Counted from the first letter of the stretch, positions 1 through 5,453 are shown. The stretch is 9,378 bases of DNA from an uncultured Clostridia bacterium (GCA_944377765.1 CALWFX010000029.1:1-9378), one strand, 5' to 3'. Notes: generated from the sequence alone by a model not told the origin. Numbers and translations: made by a program.

Positions 1-2
1 AA

Positions 3-809
3 ATTATTGCATTTGCAAATCAAAAAGGTGGAGTTGGAAAAACAACGACTTGCGTCAATGTTGCTGCATACATGGCAATGATGGGTAAAAAAATATTGAT
101 TTTAGACTTAGACCCACAAGGCAATGCAACAAGTGGCGTTGGTATTCGTAAAACAAAGGATTTAAAAACTATATATGATTTAATTGATGGAGAAAGTAAT
201 TTTGATGAAGTTATCAAGCCAACTGTTGTCGATAATTTGTTTATTATTCCTTCAACAGTCGATTTGGCTGGGGCTGAAGTTGAACTTATTCAAATTCCAC
301 AAAGGGAAAAAGTGATCAAAAATATTTTGGCAGATATTAAAGATGTTTATGATTTTATTTTAATCGACTGTCCACCATCGTTAGGGCTTATTACAGTAAA
401 TGCATTGACTGCATCAGATAGTGTGATAATTCCAATTCAGTGCGAATTCTATGCTTTGGAAGGGTTGACACAGTTGATGAACACAATTAGGCTTATTAAA
501 TATCATTTAAACCCTGATATTGACATAGAAGGGGTTGTAATGACAATGAAAGAAAAGCGTTATAATTTAACCAATCAAGTTAGCAATGAAATAATTAAGT
601 TCTTTAATAAGAAAGTCTATGTTACAACAATCCCAAGAAATGTTCGTTTAGCAGAAGCACCAAGTCATGGCTTACCAGTTGCGTTGTATGATGCAAATTC
701 AAAGGGTGCTGAAGCATATTTAAGTTTGGCAGAAGAAATCTTAAAAAGAAGCGGAACTCCTTTTAAAAAGATTTCTAAAGTAAGAAAAATATTTTCGGAG
801 GATAATTGA
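3..809 (+). CDS. parA: Chromosome partitioning ATPase ParA/Soj (5' end cut by window edge)
   Basis: ParA/Soj is a deviant Walker-A ATPase that binds DNA non-specifically as an ATP dimer and, with ParB-parS complexes, drives segregation of newly replicated origins. The reading frame is open from base 3. The first visible residues, IIAFANQKGGVGKTTT, hold the deviant Walker A motif KGGVGKTT; homologues begin about three residues earlier, so only the start codon and one or two more codons are missing. Next come the A' motif (DLDPQGN), Walker B (FILIDCPPSLG), and the family's C-terminal stretch TTIPRNVRLAEAPSHG. The 268 visible residues fit the usual 250-275. An ATG at base 72 lies inside the gene, downstream of Walker A, and is not the start. 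The TGA stop ends two bases before the parB start, so the two genes are co-transcribed. I am very sure of the family; the parA rather than minD assignment rests on the conserved motifs and the adjacent parB. Confidence 0.97.
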   Translation: MIAFANQKGGVGKTTTCVNVAAYMAMMGKKILILDLDPQGNATSGVGIRKTKDLKTIYDLIDGESNFDEVIKPTVVDNLFIIPSTVDLAGAEVELIQIPQREKVIKNILADIKDVYDFILIDCPPSLGLITVNALTASDSVIIPIQCEFYALEGLTQLMNTIRLIKYHLNPDIDIEGVVMTMKEKRYNLTNQVSNEIIKFFNKKVYVTTIPRNVRLAEAPSHGLPVALYDANSKGAEAYLSLAEEILKRSGTPFKKISKVRKIFSEDN

Positions 810-811
810 TT

Positions 812-1771
812 ATGTTGAATAATAAGAGAGGTTTAGGAAGGGGGCTTGATGCACTGTTTGGTGTGTTCGATGAAGAAGATAATTATAAAAACATAACTAA
901 ACAAGAAGAGCCTAAAAAAACGCAAGCAAGTAGTGGTGTGGCTGAAATAGATATTGAAAAGATAAAGCCTAATCCAAATCAACCAAGAAAGAATTTTGAT
1001 ATTGATGCATTAAATGAGTTAGCATCTTCAATTAAAGTGCATGGAATTGTTCAGCCTATTGTTGTAAATGACTTAGGTGATGGAGCTTATATGATTATTG
1101 CTGGTGAAAGAAGATGGAGAGCAGCGAATATATGTGGGCTGAAAAAGGTTCCAGCAGTAGTTCGCAATTATACTGAAAAACAAGTTAAAGAGATTAGTAT
1201 TATTGAAAACTTGCAAAGAGAAGATTTGAACCCTATTGAAGCAGCAAAAGCAATCAAAGAATTAATGGATGAATATGGGCTCACTCAAGATGCTGTGTCA
1301 GATAGAATTGGAAAAAGTCGTTCAAGCGTTGCGAACACATTGAGATTGCTTTCCTTATATCCAGATGTAATGAAAATGGTTGAAGAAGGAAAAATTTCAG
1401 CGGGACATGCAAGATGCTTGGTTGTAGTTGAAGACAAGAATGAACAAATTAAACTTGCACAAGCAGTTGTAAATAAAAACTTAAGTGTAAGAGATTTGGA
1501 AAAGGCGGTTAAAAACTTAGAGAATCCACCAAAGAGACAGATAGTAAGTCAAGAGCAATCTCTTGAATTAAAGGAACTTATTATTCAGATGCAAAAAACT
1601 TTTGCCACAAAAGTTTCAGCAATCGGAAATGATAACAAAGGAAGAATTTATATAGATTATTACACAAGGGATGATTTAGATAGAATTGCGGAGTTATTGG
1701 AATTATTAAATAAAAAAGAAATGACACTCCAAGACTTACAAAATTATAACAGAAGAAAAGGTTCGAATTAA
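812..1771 (+). CDS. parB: Chromosome partitioning protein ParB/Spo0J
   Basis: ParB is a parS-specific DNA-binding CTPase that loads at parS, slides and spreads as a clamp, bridges DNA and stimulates ParA. The 319-residue protein has the family layout: an N-terminal ParA-contacting segment (KRGLGRGLDALFG, about residues 4-16); the N-terminal CTPase domain (about 45-135) with GERRWRA and ENLQREDLNPIEAA; a helix-turn-helix region (LTQDAVSDRIGKSRSSVANTLRLL, then SAGHARCL); and a C-terminal dimerisation region after about residue 240. The chosen start is ATG 812, with GGAGG at 797-801 ten bases upstream. An in-frame TTG at 806 would add two residues but sits only four bases from the GGAGG and overlaps the parA stop. 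parA precedes it directly and six parS sites follow. The TAA stop lies inside the first parS-containing palindrome. Confidence 0.97.
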   Translation: MLNNKRGLGRGLDALFGVFDEEDNYKNITKQEEPKKTQASSGVAEIDIEKIKPNPNQPRKNFDIDALNELASSIKVHGIVQPIVVNDLGDGAYMIIAGERRWRAANICGLKKVPAVVRNYTEKQVKEISIIENLQREDLNPIEAAKAIKELMDEYGLTQDAVSDRIGKSRSSVANTLRLLSLYPDVMKMVEEGKISAGHARCLVVVEDKNEQIKLAQAVVNKNLSVRDLEKAVKNLENPPKRQIVSQEQSLELKELIIQMQKTFATKVSAIGNDNKGRIYIDYYTRDDLDRIAELLELLNKKEMTLQDLQNYNRRKGSN

Positions 1772-1802
1772 AAGAATGTTTCACGTGAAACATTCTTTTT
1801 TT
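1770..1802 (+). terminator. Probable rho-independent terminator of parAB, made from parS site 1
   Basis: On the plus strand the palindrome 1770-1799 can fold into a long hairpin (arm AAAAGAATGTTTC, tip around ACGT). It runs into seven consecutive T (1796-1802) directly after the parB stop. This is the arrangement of an intrinsic terminator, with parS itself as the upper stem. The ParB-binding role of the site is well supported; the terminator role is inferred from the hairpin plus T-run. Confidence 0.6.
1777..1792. promoter_or_regulatory. parS: parS site 1 (perfect)
   Basis: Perfect core TGTTTCACGTGAAACA, the ParB/Spo0J loading site. The dyad runs without mismatch through the flanks, giving a 30-bp palindrome at 1770-1799 whose left arm includes most of the parB stop codon (1769-1771). 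Confidence 0.96.
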
Positions 1803-1874
1803 GTATGGAACAATTGGAGTCTTGTGAAATTAATATTTAAGCTCGTCGAAAAAAGAAATAATTTAATGTGTAAT

Positions 1875-1890
1875 TGTTTCACGTGAAACA
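1875..1890. promoter_or_regulatory. parS: parS site 2 (perfect)
   Basis: Perfect core TGTTTCACGTGAAACA. The flanks TAAT and ATTA extend the perfect dyad to 24 bp (1871-1894). Further out, TTAATG (from 1863) faces CATTAA (to 1900), so the dyad resumes after a two-base asymmetry (GT at 1869-1872). Confidence 0.96.
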
Positions 1891-2026
1891 ATTACATTAA
1901 ATCGGGTCGGTTTTAAACATAATTAAACTAATAATATCTTATATAAATGAAATATATAATATAATTTCACTGCTTAACAAGGCACCGCTATATTTCAAAG
2001 TATAAGATTAATATGTAAGCTAAACA

Positions 2027-2042
2027 TGTTTCACATGAAACA
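2027..2042. promoter_or_regulatory. parS: parS-like site 3 (one central mismatch, no arms)
   Basis: Core TGTTTCACATGAAACA differs from the consensus by one base in the central CG step. It is the only site without self-complementary flanking arms. Binding is likely to be weaker than at the perfect copies; that is an inference. Confidence 0.75.
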
Positions 2043-2058
2043 ATCGCTAATAGTATTT

Positions 2059-2072
2059 AATCATTAATGATT
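2059..2072. repeat. 14-bp perfect palindrome AATCATTAATGATT
   Basis: A perfect AT-rich dyad unrelated to the parS core lies between parS sites 3 and 4. Its function is unknown. It could bind a second dimeric protein or be chance in AT-rich DNA. Confidence 0.5.
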
Positions 2073-2182
2073 TGTCAAGGATAAAACCAACAACTATATG
2101 GTTAATATTATTATTTTAATTAGGCAGAAGTTTTTTGATGTTTAATAATGGTAGTAAGAATATTGACACATATATATAAAAT

Positions 2183-2198
2183 TGTTTCACGTGAAACA
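2183..2198. promoter_or_regulatory. parS: parS site 4 (perfect, 32-bp palindrome)
   Basis: Perfect core TGTTTCACGTGAAACA inside a perfect 32-bp palindrome at 2175-2206, with arms TATAAAAT and ATTTTATA. Confidence 0.96.
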
Positions 2199-2264
2199 AT
2201 TTTATAATAATCCTTTACAAATCCAAGCTTATAAGTCTTTACTTTTCAATTCAATTTAAATAAA

Positions 2265-2280
2265 TGTTTCACGTGAAACA
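2265..2280. promoter_or_regulatory. parS: parS site 5 (perfect, 36-bp palindrome)
   Basis: Perfect core TGTTTCACGTGAAACA inside the longest perfect palindrome of the array, 36 bp at 2255-2290, with arms TTTAAATAAA and TTTATTTAAA. Confidence 0.96.
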
Positions 2281-2412
2281 TTTATTTAAAAGATAAAGGA
2301 ATTTGACATGAGTTTATTAATCGGCTGTTTTGAAATTACTGGTATTTGAAATTTTGCCAAATACTACTTATCTTAATTAAGTGGGCAAATATTTGATATT
2401 TAAAATTAAAAT

Positions 2413-2428
2413 TGTTTCACGTGGAACA
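2413..2428. promoter_or_regulatory. parS: parS site 6 (one mismatch)
   Basis: Core TGTTTCACGTGGAACA carries one change in the right half; the GGAACA half resembles the B. subtilis Spo0J site version. Flanks AAAT and ATTT extend the dyad to about 24 bp apart from that mismatch. It lies about 75 bp upstream of the rubrerythrin promoter, so ParB spreading could influence that gene. Confidence 0.85.
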
Positions 2429-2502
2429 ATTTAAGATGTAACACAATACAGTTATAAGCCTTTACACAATAATAAGACGATAATAATATTTGTTTAAATT
2501 CT

Positions 2503-2532
2503 TTGACAAACAGCTATTAAAAATGATAAAAT
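2503..2532 (+). promoter_or_regulatory. Promoter of the rubrerythrin gene
   Basis: A perfect -35 TTGACA (2503-2508) is followed after 18 bases by TAAAAT (2527-2532), five of six matches to the -10 consensus. Transcription would start near 2539, leaving a short leader that holds the GGAGG ribosome binding site at 2544-2548. I did not see a clear PerR box over it. Confidence 0.75.
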
Positions 2533-2555
2533 ATATATGTATTGGAGGTAAAAAT

Positions 2556-3098
2556 ATGAAAGAATTAAAAGGTACAAAAACAGAAAAAAACTTAATGGAA
2601 GCATTTGCTGGAGAAAGTCAAGCAAGAAATAAATATACTTATTATGCTTCTAAGGCTAAAAAAGAAGGATATGAACAAATTGCAGCAATTTTCACAGAAA
2701 CTGCTGATAATGAAAAAGAACATGCAAAGATGTGGTTTAAAGAATTGCATGGTGGTGAAGTTCCTTCTACAATGGAAAATCTAATCGATGCTGCTGCTGG
2801 CGAAAGAGGTGAATGGACAGAAATGTATAAAAGAATGGCAGAAGAAGCAAGAGAAGAAGGCTTTGAAGTGATTGCAAGAAAGTTTGAGGGCGTTGCTGCA
2901 ATTGAAAAAAGGCATGAAGAAAGATACAATAAATTGCTTGAAATTATTAGGAATAAGACTGTATTTAAAAAGACAGATAAAAAAGTTTGGGTATGCAGAA
3001 ATTGTGGACATGTTTATGTTGGCGAAGAAGCACCAAAGGTTTGCCCAGTATGCAACCATCCACAAGCATATTTTGAAATTTTAACAGAAGAGTTTTAA
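2556..3098 (+). CDS. Rubrerythrin (diiron peroxidase with C-terminal rubredoxin domain)
   Basis: Rubrerythrin is a cytoplasmic NADH-linked peroxidase that reduces hydrogen peroxide in anaerobes, using a diiron site fed by a rubredoxin-type iron. The 180-residue protein has a ferritin-like four-helix domain (about 1-135) with the expected carboxylate and histidine ligands: E20, E53 and H56 in ETADNEKEH, E83 and E86 in GERGE, and E117 and H120 in IEKRHEE. A C-terminal rubredoxin-like domain follows, with C147-x2-C150 and C163-x2-C166 (CRNCGHVYVGEEAPKVCPVC). Length and domain order match classical rubrerythrin. ATG 2556 is preferred because GGAGG (2544-2548) lies seven bases upstream and the protein then starts at the normal MKELKGTKTEKNL; an in-frame extension back to 2490 would cover the promoter. 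It appears to be a single-gene unit and is unrelated in function to the partition genes beside it. Confidence 0.97.
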   Translation: MKELKGTKTEKNLMEAFAGESQARNKYTYYASKAKKEGYEQIAAIFTETADNEKEHAKMWFKELHGGEVPSTMENLIDAAAGERGEWTEMYKRMAEEAREEGFEVIARKFEGVAAIEKRHEERYNKLLEIIRNKTVFKKTDKKVWVCRNCGHVYVGEEAPKVCPVCNHPQAYFEILTEEF

Positions 3099-3217
3099 TA
3101 ACTAGGATGCTATATAGTTATAAAATAATAACTTAATATATTTAATTTTGTATATACAAATAAATATTATTAAGATGCAATTTTTTAAAATTAATTTAAA
3201 GAATAGCATTATTTGTC

Positions 3218-3246
3218 TTGACAAAGTGAGATGAAAATGTTAAAAT
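3218..3246 (+). promoter_or_regulatory. Promoter of tRNA-Ser
   Basis: TTGACA (3218-3223), a 17-base spacer and TAAAAT (3241-3246), with a TG two bases before the -10, make a near-consensus vegetative promoter about 35 bp upstream of the mature tRNA. Transcription would start near 3253. Confidence 0.85.
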
Positions 3247-3247
3247 A

Positions 3248-3278
3248 TAAGCACGACTTGTAAATTTGCTCGTGCTTA
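3248..3278 (+). repeat. 9-bp inverted repeat in the tRNA leader
   Basis: TAAGCACGA (3248-3256) and TCGTGCTTA (3270-3278) are perfectly complementary across a 13-base loop. The right arm ends three bases before the mature tRNA 5' end. The predicted start site near 3253 falls inside the left arm, so in RNA only part of the stem would form. It could be a leader hairpin that affects RNase P processing, or a DNA operator over the start site. Confidence 0.6.
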
Positions 3279-3281
3279 TTT

Positions 3282-3372
3282 GGAGAGATACTCAAGAGGT
3301 CGAAGAGGCTCCCCTGCTAAGGGAGTAGTGTTGTAAAAGGCAGCGAGGGTTCGAATCCCTCTCTCTCCGCCA
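3282..3372 (+). tRNA. tRNA-Ser (anticodon GCU)
   Basis: This is a class II tRNA reading AGC/AGU serine codons. The acceptor stem GGAGAGA (3282-3288) pairs with TCTCTCC (3362-3368), followed by discriminator G and an encoded CCA (3370-3372). The anticodon stem CTCCC/GGGAG (3309-3313/3321-3325) encloses loop CTGCTAA with anticodon GCT at 3316-3318. A long variable arm (about 3326-3344) is present, as expected for tRNA-Ser, and the T arm GAGGG-TTCGAAT-CCCTC spans 3345-3361. It is a single tRNA gene with its own promoter and terminator. Confidence 0.97.
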
Positions 3373-3382
3373 TCAAAATTTT

Positions 3383-3411
3383 TTAACATGCCAAAGGTTT
3401 CGGCTGATTAT
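3383..3411 (+). promoter_or_regulatory. Weak candidate promoter inside the tRNA terminator region
   Basis: TTAACA (3383-3388), a 17-base spacer and GATTAT (3406-3411) match the consensus at five and four of six positions. A start near 3418 would skip the left arm of the terminator hairpin, so this promoter could express the downstream hydrolase gene without termination. The -10 match is poor. Confidence 0.3.
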
Positions 3412-3445
3412 CCTGTCTGCATTTAGTGCTAGACAGGATTTTTTT
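3410..3445 (+). terminator. Rho-independent terminator after tRNA-Ser
   Basis: A perfect 9-bp stem ATCCTGTCT (3410-3418)/AGACAGGAT (3431-3439) has further GCA/TGC pairing inside the loop and is followed by seven T (3439-3445). This is a strong intrinsic terminator. It ends at the base before the AGGAG that serves the next gene. Confidence 0.9.
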
Positions 3446-3456
3446 AGGAGAATTAT

Positions 3457-3932
3457 ATGAGTAAAGTATTGTTGATTATTGATATATGAATAAAAGAGTG
3501 TATAAAAAGCTGATGAAGCGTATTAGAAACTTAATTGATAAGAATGATTATGAAAAATATATTTTTACTAAGTTTATTAATAAAAATAATTCTATGTTTT
3601 ACAGGTGTTTAAACTGGAAGAATTTACAGGCTGAATATTCGCAAAATATTTGTCTTCCTGTGCCCAATAACAGTGTGATATTTGAAAAAGAAACATATTC
3701 ATTATCTGAAGAACAGATTGTTGAAATAAAATCATATTTAAATGCTGAAAATATGGAAGTTGATATTTGCGGTTTGCAAACAGATGCTTGTGTGTATGCC
3801 ATAAGTTTGCAACTTTTTGATTCTGAAATATTGCCCAATTTATTAGTAAATTATACCGCTACAGAGAATAATTTTAAATTTGCAATTAGGATGTTTAAGC
3901 ACCAATTTGGAAAAATAAATAAAAGAAAATAA
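3457..3932 (+). pseudogene. Isochorismatase-like cysteine hydrolase, frameshifted near the N-terminus
   Basis: The family hydrolyses amide or enol-ether substrates (nicotinamide, isochorismate and others) with an Asp-Lys-Cys triad; the substrate here is unknown. ATG 3457 has AGGAG (3446-3450) six bases upstream and encodes MSKVLLIIDI, the family's first strand with the catalytic Asp (residue 9), then stops at TGA 3487-3489. The rest of the protein (148 codons) continues in another frame from ATG 3486. It includes FEKETYS with the likely catalytic Lys, and DICGLQTDACV with the catalytic Cys. Removing two bases of the ATATAT run at 3484-3489 would give one 157-codon protein reading LLIIDMNK, close to the family's usual LLVIDMQ. 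The second ATG has no ribosome binding site but overlaps the stop as ATGA, so reinitiation is possible; that product would lack the Asp. It may be a young pseudogene, a switchable gene or a sequencing error. The family's usual length is 170-180 residues, so the C-terminal half also looks slightly reduced. Confidence 0.8.
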
Positions 3933-4163
3933 TATAAATATTATTTATTTTATTTTAAATTTAAATATTTATATTAAAATTAAAAATAATTAATAAAAAA
4001 TGTTATTTTTTATATTTAAATATAATTTTCAAACTGTTTTTTTTGTTAGATAATTACGAATTTTTAGTATTTTTAATAAATTATATTTTTTAATTATAAA
4101 AAATGTAAAAAATATTATTATAAATTATTTTTTTAATAATTAAAAAATATTTTTTTATTATTT
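3933..4163. other. Extremely AT-rich spacer between convergent genes
   Basis: By eye only about 10 of 231 bases are G or C. The stretch is made of A and T runs with many short inverted repeats and holds no gene. It separates the 3' ends of the hydrolase (plus strand) and the ZIP transporter (minus strand), so it probably terminates transcription from both sides. I cannot single out one convincing hairpin, because almost any segment self-pairs weakly. Confidence 0.7.
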
Positions 4164-4928
4164 TTATAAACATAAATCAAGAATCATCATAAGAATAAAA
4201 CCAATAATAAATGCCCAAGTGCCTATTGTGGTTTTTTCGTTGATATGAAGTTCTGGCAATAACTCTTCAATCACCACATAGATCATTGCTCCTGCTGAAA
4301 AGGAAAGTAGCCATGGCATTAAAAAAGTGAGTTGACTGGCAAGAAAAAATCCGATTATGGCAAAAATTGGTTCTACAATGCCACTTAACATACCAAAAAC
4401 GAATGCTTTGTTTTTATTTTTAAGTGTTGCGTTCATTGGTAAGGCAACTGCTAAGCCCTCAGGGAAATTTTGCAAGGCTATGCCTACAGCAATTAATAAT
4501 GCGCTTAAATATGTGTTATTGCTGGCAAAAGCCACTCCAAAAGCGAATCCTACTGATAATCCTTCTGGAATATTGTGGACTGTTACTGCGGTAAACAGCT
4601 TAAAAGTCTTGTTTTTGCTTTTATCATTTTTCAAATTATTGAAATGTCCAGTTATTTTATCCAGTAAAACCATGAACATCCCGCCTAATAGTAAACCACA
4701 TGAAATTGGAAGGATGAAAATTTGCGGATAATCACTTTTTGCATATTCAATTGAAGGTATTAAAAGTGACCAAATTGAAGCTGAAAGCATAATGCCAGAT
4801 GCGAAACCGATTGTTATCATGTTGATTATGTTTGAAGGCTTTTTTAAGAAATAAACGCATAATGCACCCAAAGTTGTCATAAGGAAAATTATTGTAAAGC
4901 CGATTATTATGTATATTGTTCCATGCAT
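4164..4928 (-). CDS. ZIP-family divalent metal transporter (ZupT/GufA-like)
   Basis: ZIP proteins carry zinc or other divalent cations (Fe, Mn) into the cytoplasm through the inner membrane. The 254-residue protein has about eight hydrophobic segments, with a short polar, lysine-rich cytoplasmic loop at about 94-110 between TM3 and TM4. The signature metal-site motifs are HNIPEGLSVG in TM4 (118-127) and QNFPEGLAVALP in TM5 (153-164). The first TM5 position is Gln, where ZupT proteins have His; this is also seen in GufA-type members, so the metal cannot be named. E186 (TM6) and E221 (TM7, IEELLPE) are further acidic positions within the membrane. The ATG at 4928 has only a GGGAG 15 bases upstream (4942-4948 region), which is longer than normal spacing, and no closer in-frame start is visible. 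It stands alone, convergent with the hydrolase and divergent from the surface protein. No clear Zur site is seen at its 5' end. Confidence 0.93.
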   Translation of the reverse strand: MHGTIYIIIGFTIIFLMTTLGALCVYFLKKPSNIINMITIGFASGIMLSASIWSLLIPSIEYAKSDYPQIFILPISCGLLLGGMFMVLLDKITGHFNNLKNDKSKNKTFKLFTAVTVHNIPEGLSVGFAFGVAFASNNTYLSALLIAVGIALQNFPEGLAVALPMNATLKNKNKAFVFGMLSGIVEPIFAIIGFFLASQLTFLMPWLLSFSAGAMIYVVIEELLPELHINEKTTIGTWAFIIGFILMMILDLCL

Positions 4929-5230
4929 ATTATCTTTTGTTTTCTCCCAACATTATCAGTTTATGTAAATATTGGTTAATTGTTAAAAACCCGCTTTTGT
5001 GTTAAATTTTAAAAAAATCAATAAAAAATACGAAAAATCATATAAAAATCAATCAATTTTTTGCATTTTTTGGAAATTTTGTTTAAAAATGGATAATTTT
5101 TGGTTAGTTTTTTCTTATTTTTTTAAAAAATATAAAAAATGTTTATAAAATCGCAAAAAAATTAAATAAAAACCTAATTTTTTGCATATTATTATAATTT
5201 TTTGATAATGCTATGTATTCGTTAAAATCG
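4929..5230. other. AT-rich intergenic region, divergent upstream zone
   Basis: This gene-free stretch separates the starts of the ZIP gene (minus strand) and the surface-protein gene (plus strand). It is rich in A and T tracts and contains a 12-base direct repeat AATTTTTTGCAT at 5055-5066 and 5176-5187. The ZIP promoter should lie near 4950-5010 on the minus strand, but I cannot place it confidently. No open frame with a ribosome binding site was found. Confidence 0.6.
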
Positions 5231-5259
5231 TTGATGTGGCGTTTTTTAATTGCTATAAA
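5231..5259 (+). promoter_or_regulatory. Candidate upstream promoter of the surface-protein gene
   Basis: TTGATG (5231-5236), a 17-base spacer and TATAAA (5254-5259), preceded by TG in the extended -10 form TGCTATAAA. A start near 5266 would give a leader of about 190 bases. Confidence 0.45.
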
Positions 5260-5284
5260 TTTTTTTAAAAATATTTGATTAAAT

Positions 5285-5314
5285 TTGACTTTGTTTGCAC
5301 ATATATATTATAAT
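5285..5314 (+). promoter_or_regulatory. Main promoter of the surface-protein gene
   Basis: TTGACT (5285-5290), an 18-base spacer and a perfect TATAAT (5309-5314). Transcription would start near 5321, giving a leader of about 133 bases with a nested inverted repeat before the AAGGAG ribosome binding site at 5442-5447. Confidence 0.75.
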
Positions 5315-5347
5315 ATTTACATGAAGAAAAAATGTTACATATTTTTC

Positions 5348-5404
5348 TGCAAAAGATAAAAGGCTTGGCTCTCAGATGATTTGTTGATTTGAGAGCGTTT
5401 TGCA
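5348..5404 (+). promoter_or_regulatory. Structured 5' leader of the surface-protein mRNA
   Basis: Two nested perfect stems can form. The outer is TGCAAAA (5348-5354) with TTTTGCA (5398-5404); the inner is GCTCTCA (5368-5374) with TGAGAGC (5390-5396). On the right the stems are one base apart, while a 13-base bulge GATAAAAGGCTTG lies on the left. The fold does not match a riboswitch class I recognise. It is about 40 bases upstream of the ribosome binding site and does not cover it. It may stabilise the mRNA, bind a regulator or act as a weak attenuator. Confidence 0.5.
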
Positions 5405-5453
5405 TGTTTAAATACAGAAACATTTTTCAGATAAAATCAAGAAGGAGTAAATC

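Larger units (their letters stand above)
1770..2430. other. Gene-free parS cluster (centromere-like region)
   Basis: This AT-rich block between parB and the rubrerythrin promoter contains no convincing gene. It carries six copies of the 16-bp parS palindrome, centred near 1784, 1882, 2034, 2190, 2272 and 2420, with centre-to-centre spacings of 98, 152, 156, 82 and 148 bp. Four cores are perfect TGTTTCACGTGAAACA and two have one mismatch. ParB would load here and spread into the neighbouring genes. Between the sites are a separate 14-bp perfect palindrome (2059-2072) and a 14-base near-repeat, TTATAAG(T/C)CTTTAC, at 2229-2242 and 2452-2465. I saw no good DnaA-box cluster. That this is the main segregation locus of the chromosome is inferred from the parS density and from parAB next door. 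Confidence 0.9.

Noticed and set aside
2308..2349. A 13-residue ORF (MSLLIGCFEITGI) with AAAGGA seven bases upstream, inside the parS array.
   Set aside because: It has no promoter of its own and no recognisable product. A chance short frame in AT-rich DNA is the simpler explanation.
1770..2430. The repeated 16-mers as a CRISPR array or iterons of a plasmid origin.
   Set aside because: The repeats are palindromic, exactly the ParB/Spo0J parS consensus, unevenly spaced, and next to parAB. No replication initiator gene or Cas gene is present.
1800..2500. DnaA boxes or an oriC unwinding element in the AT-rich block.
   Set aside because: I found no near-consensus TTATCCACA cluster; sequences such as TTTACACAA at 2461 differ at several positions.
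3098..3121. A 7-bp AT-rich hairpin just after the rubrerythrin stop, a possible terminator.
   Set aside because: The stem is weak (ATAACTA/TAGTTAT) and no T-run follows, so it does not meet the terminator pattern.
4050..4062. AATTACGA, a half match to the Bacillus Zur operator, near the ZIP transporter gene.
   Set aside because: It lies beyond the 3' end of the ZIP gene, lacks the second half-site and sits in extremely AT-rich DNA.
5348..5404. The surface-protein leader as a cyclic-di-GMP or other known riboswitch.
   Set aside because: GATAAAAGG is only superficially like the GEMM start, and none of the conserved second-half motifs of that class are present.
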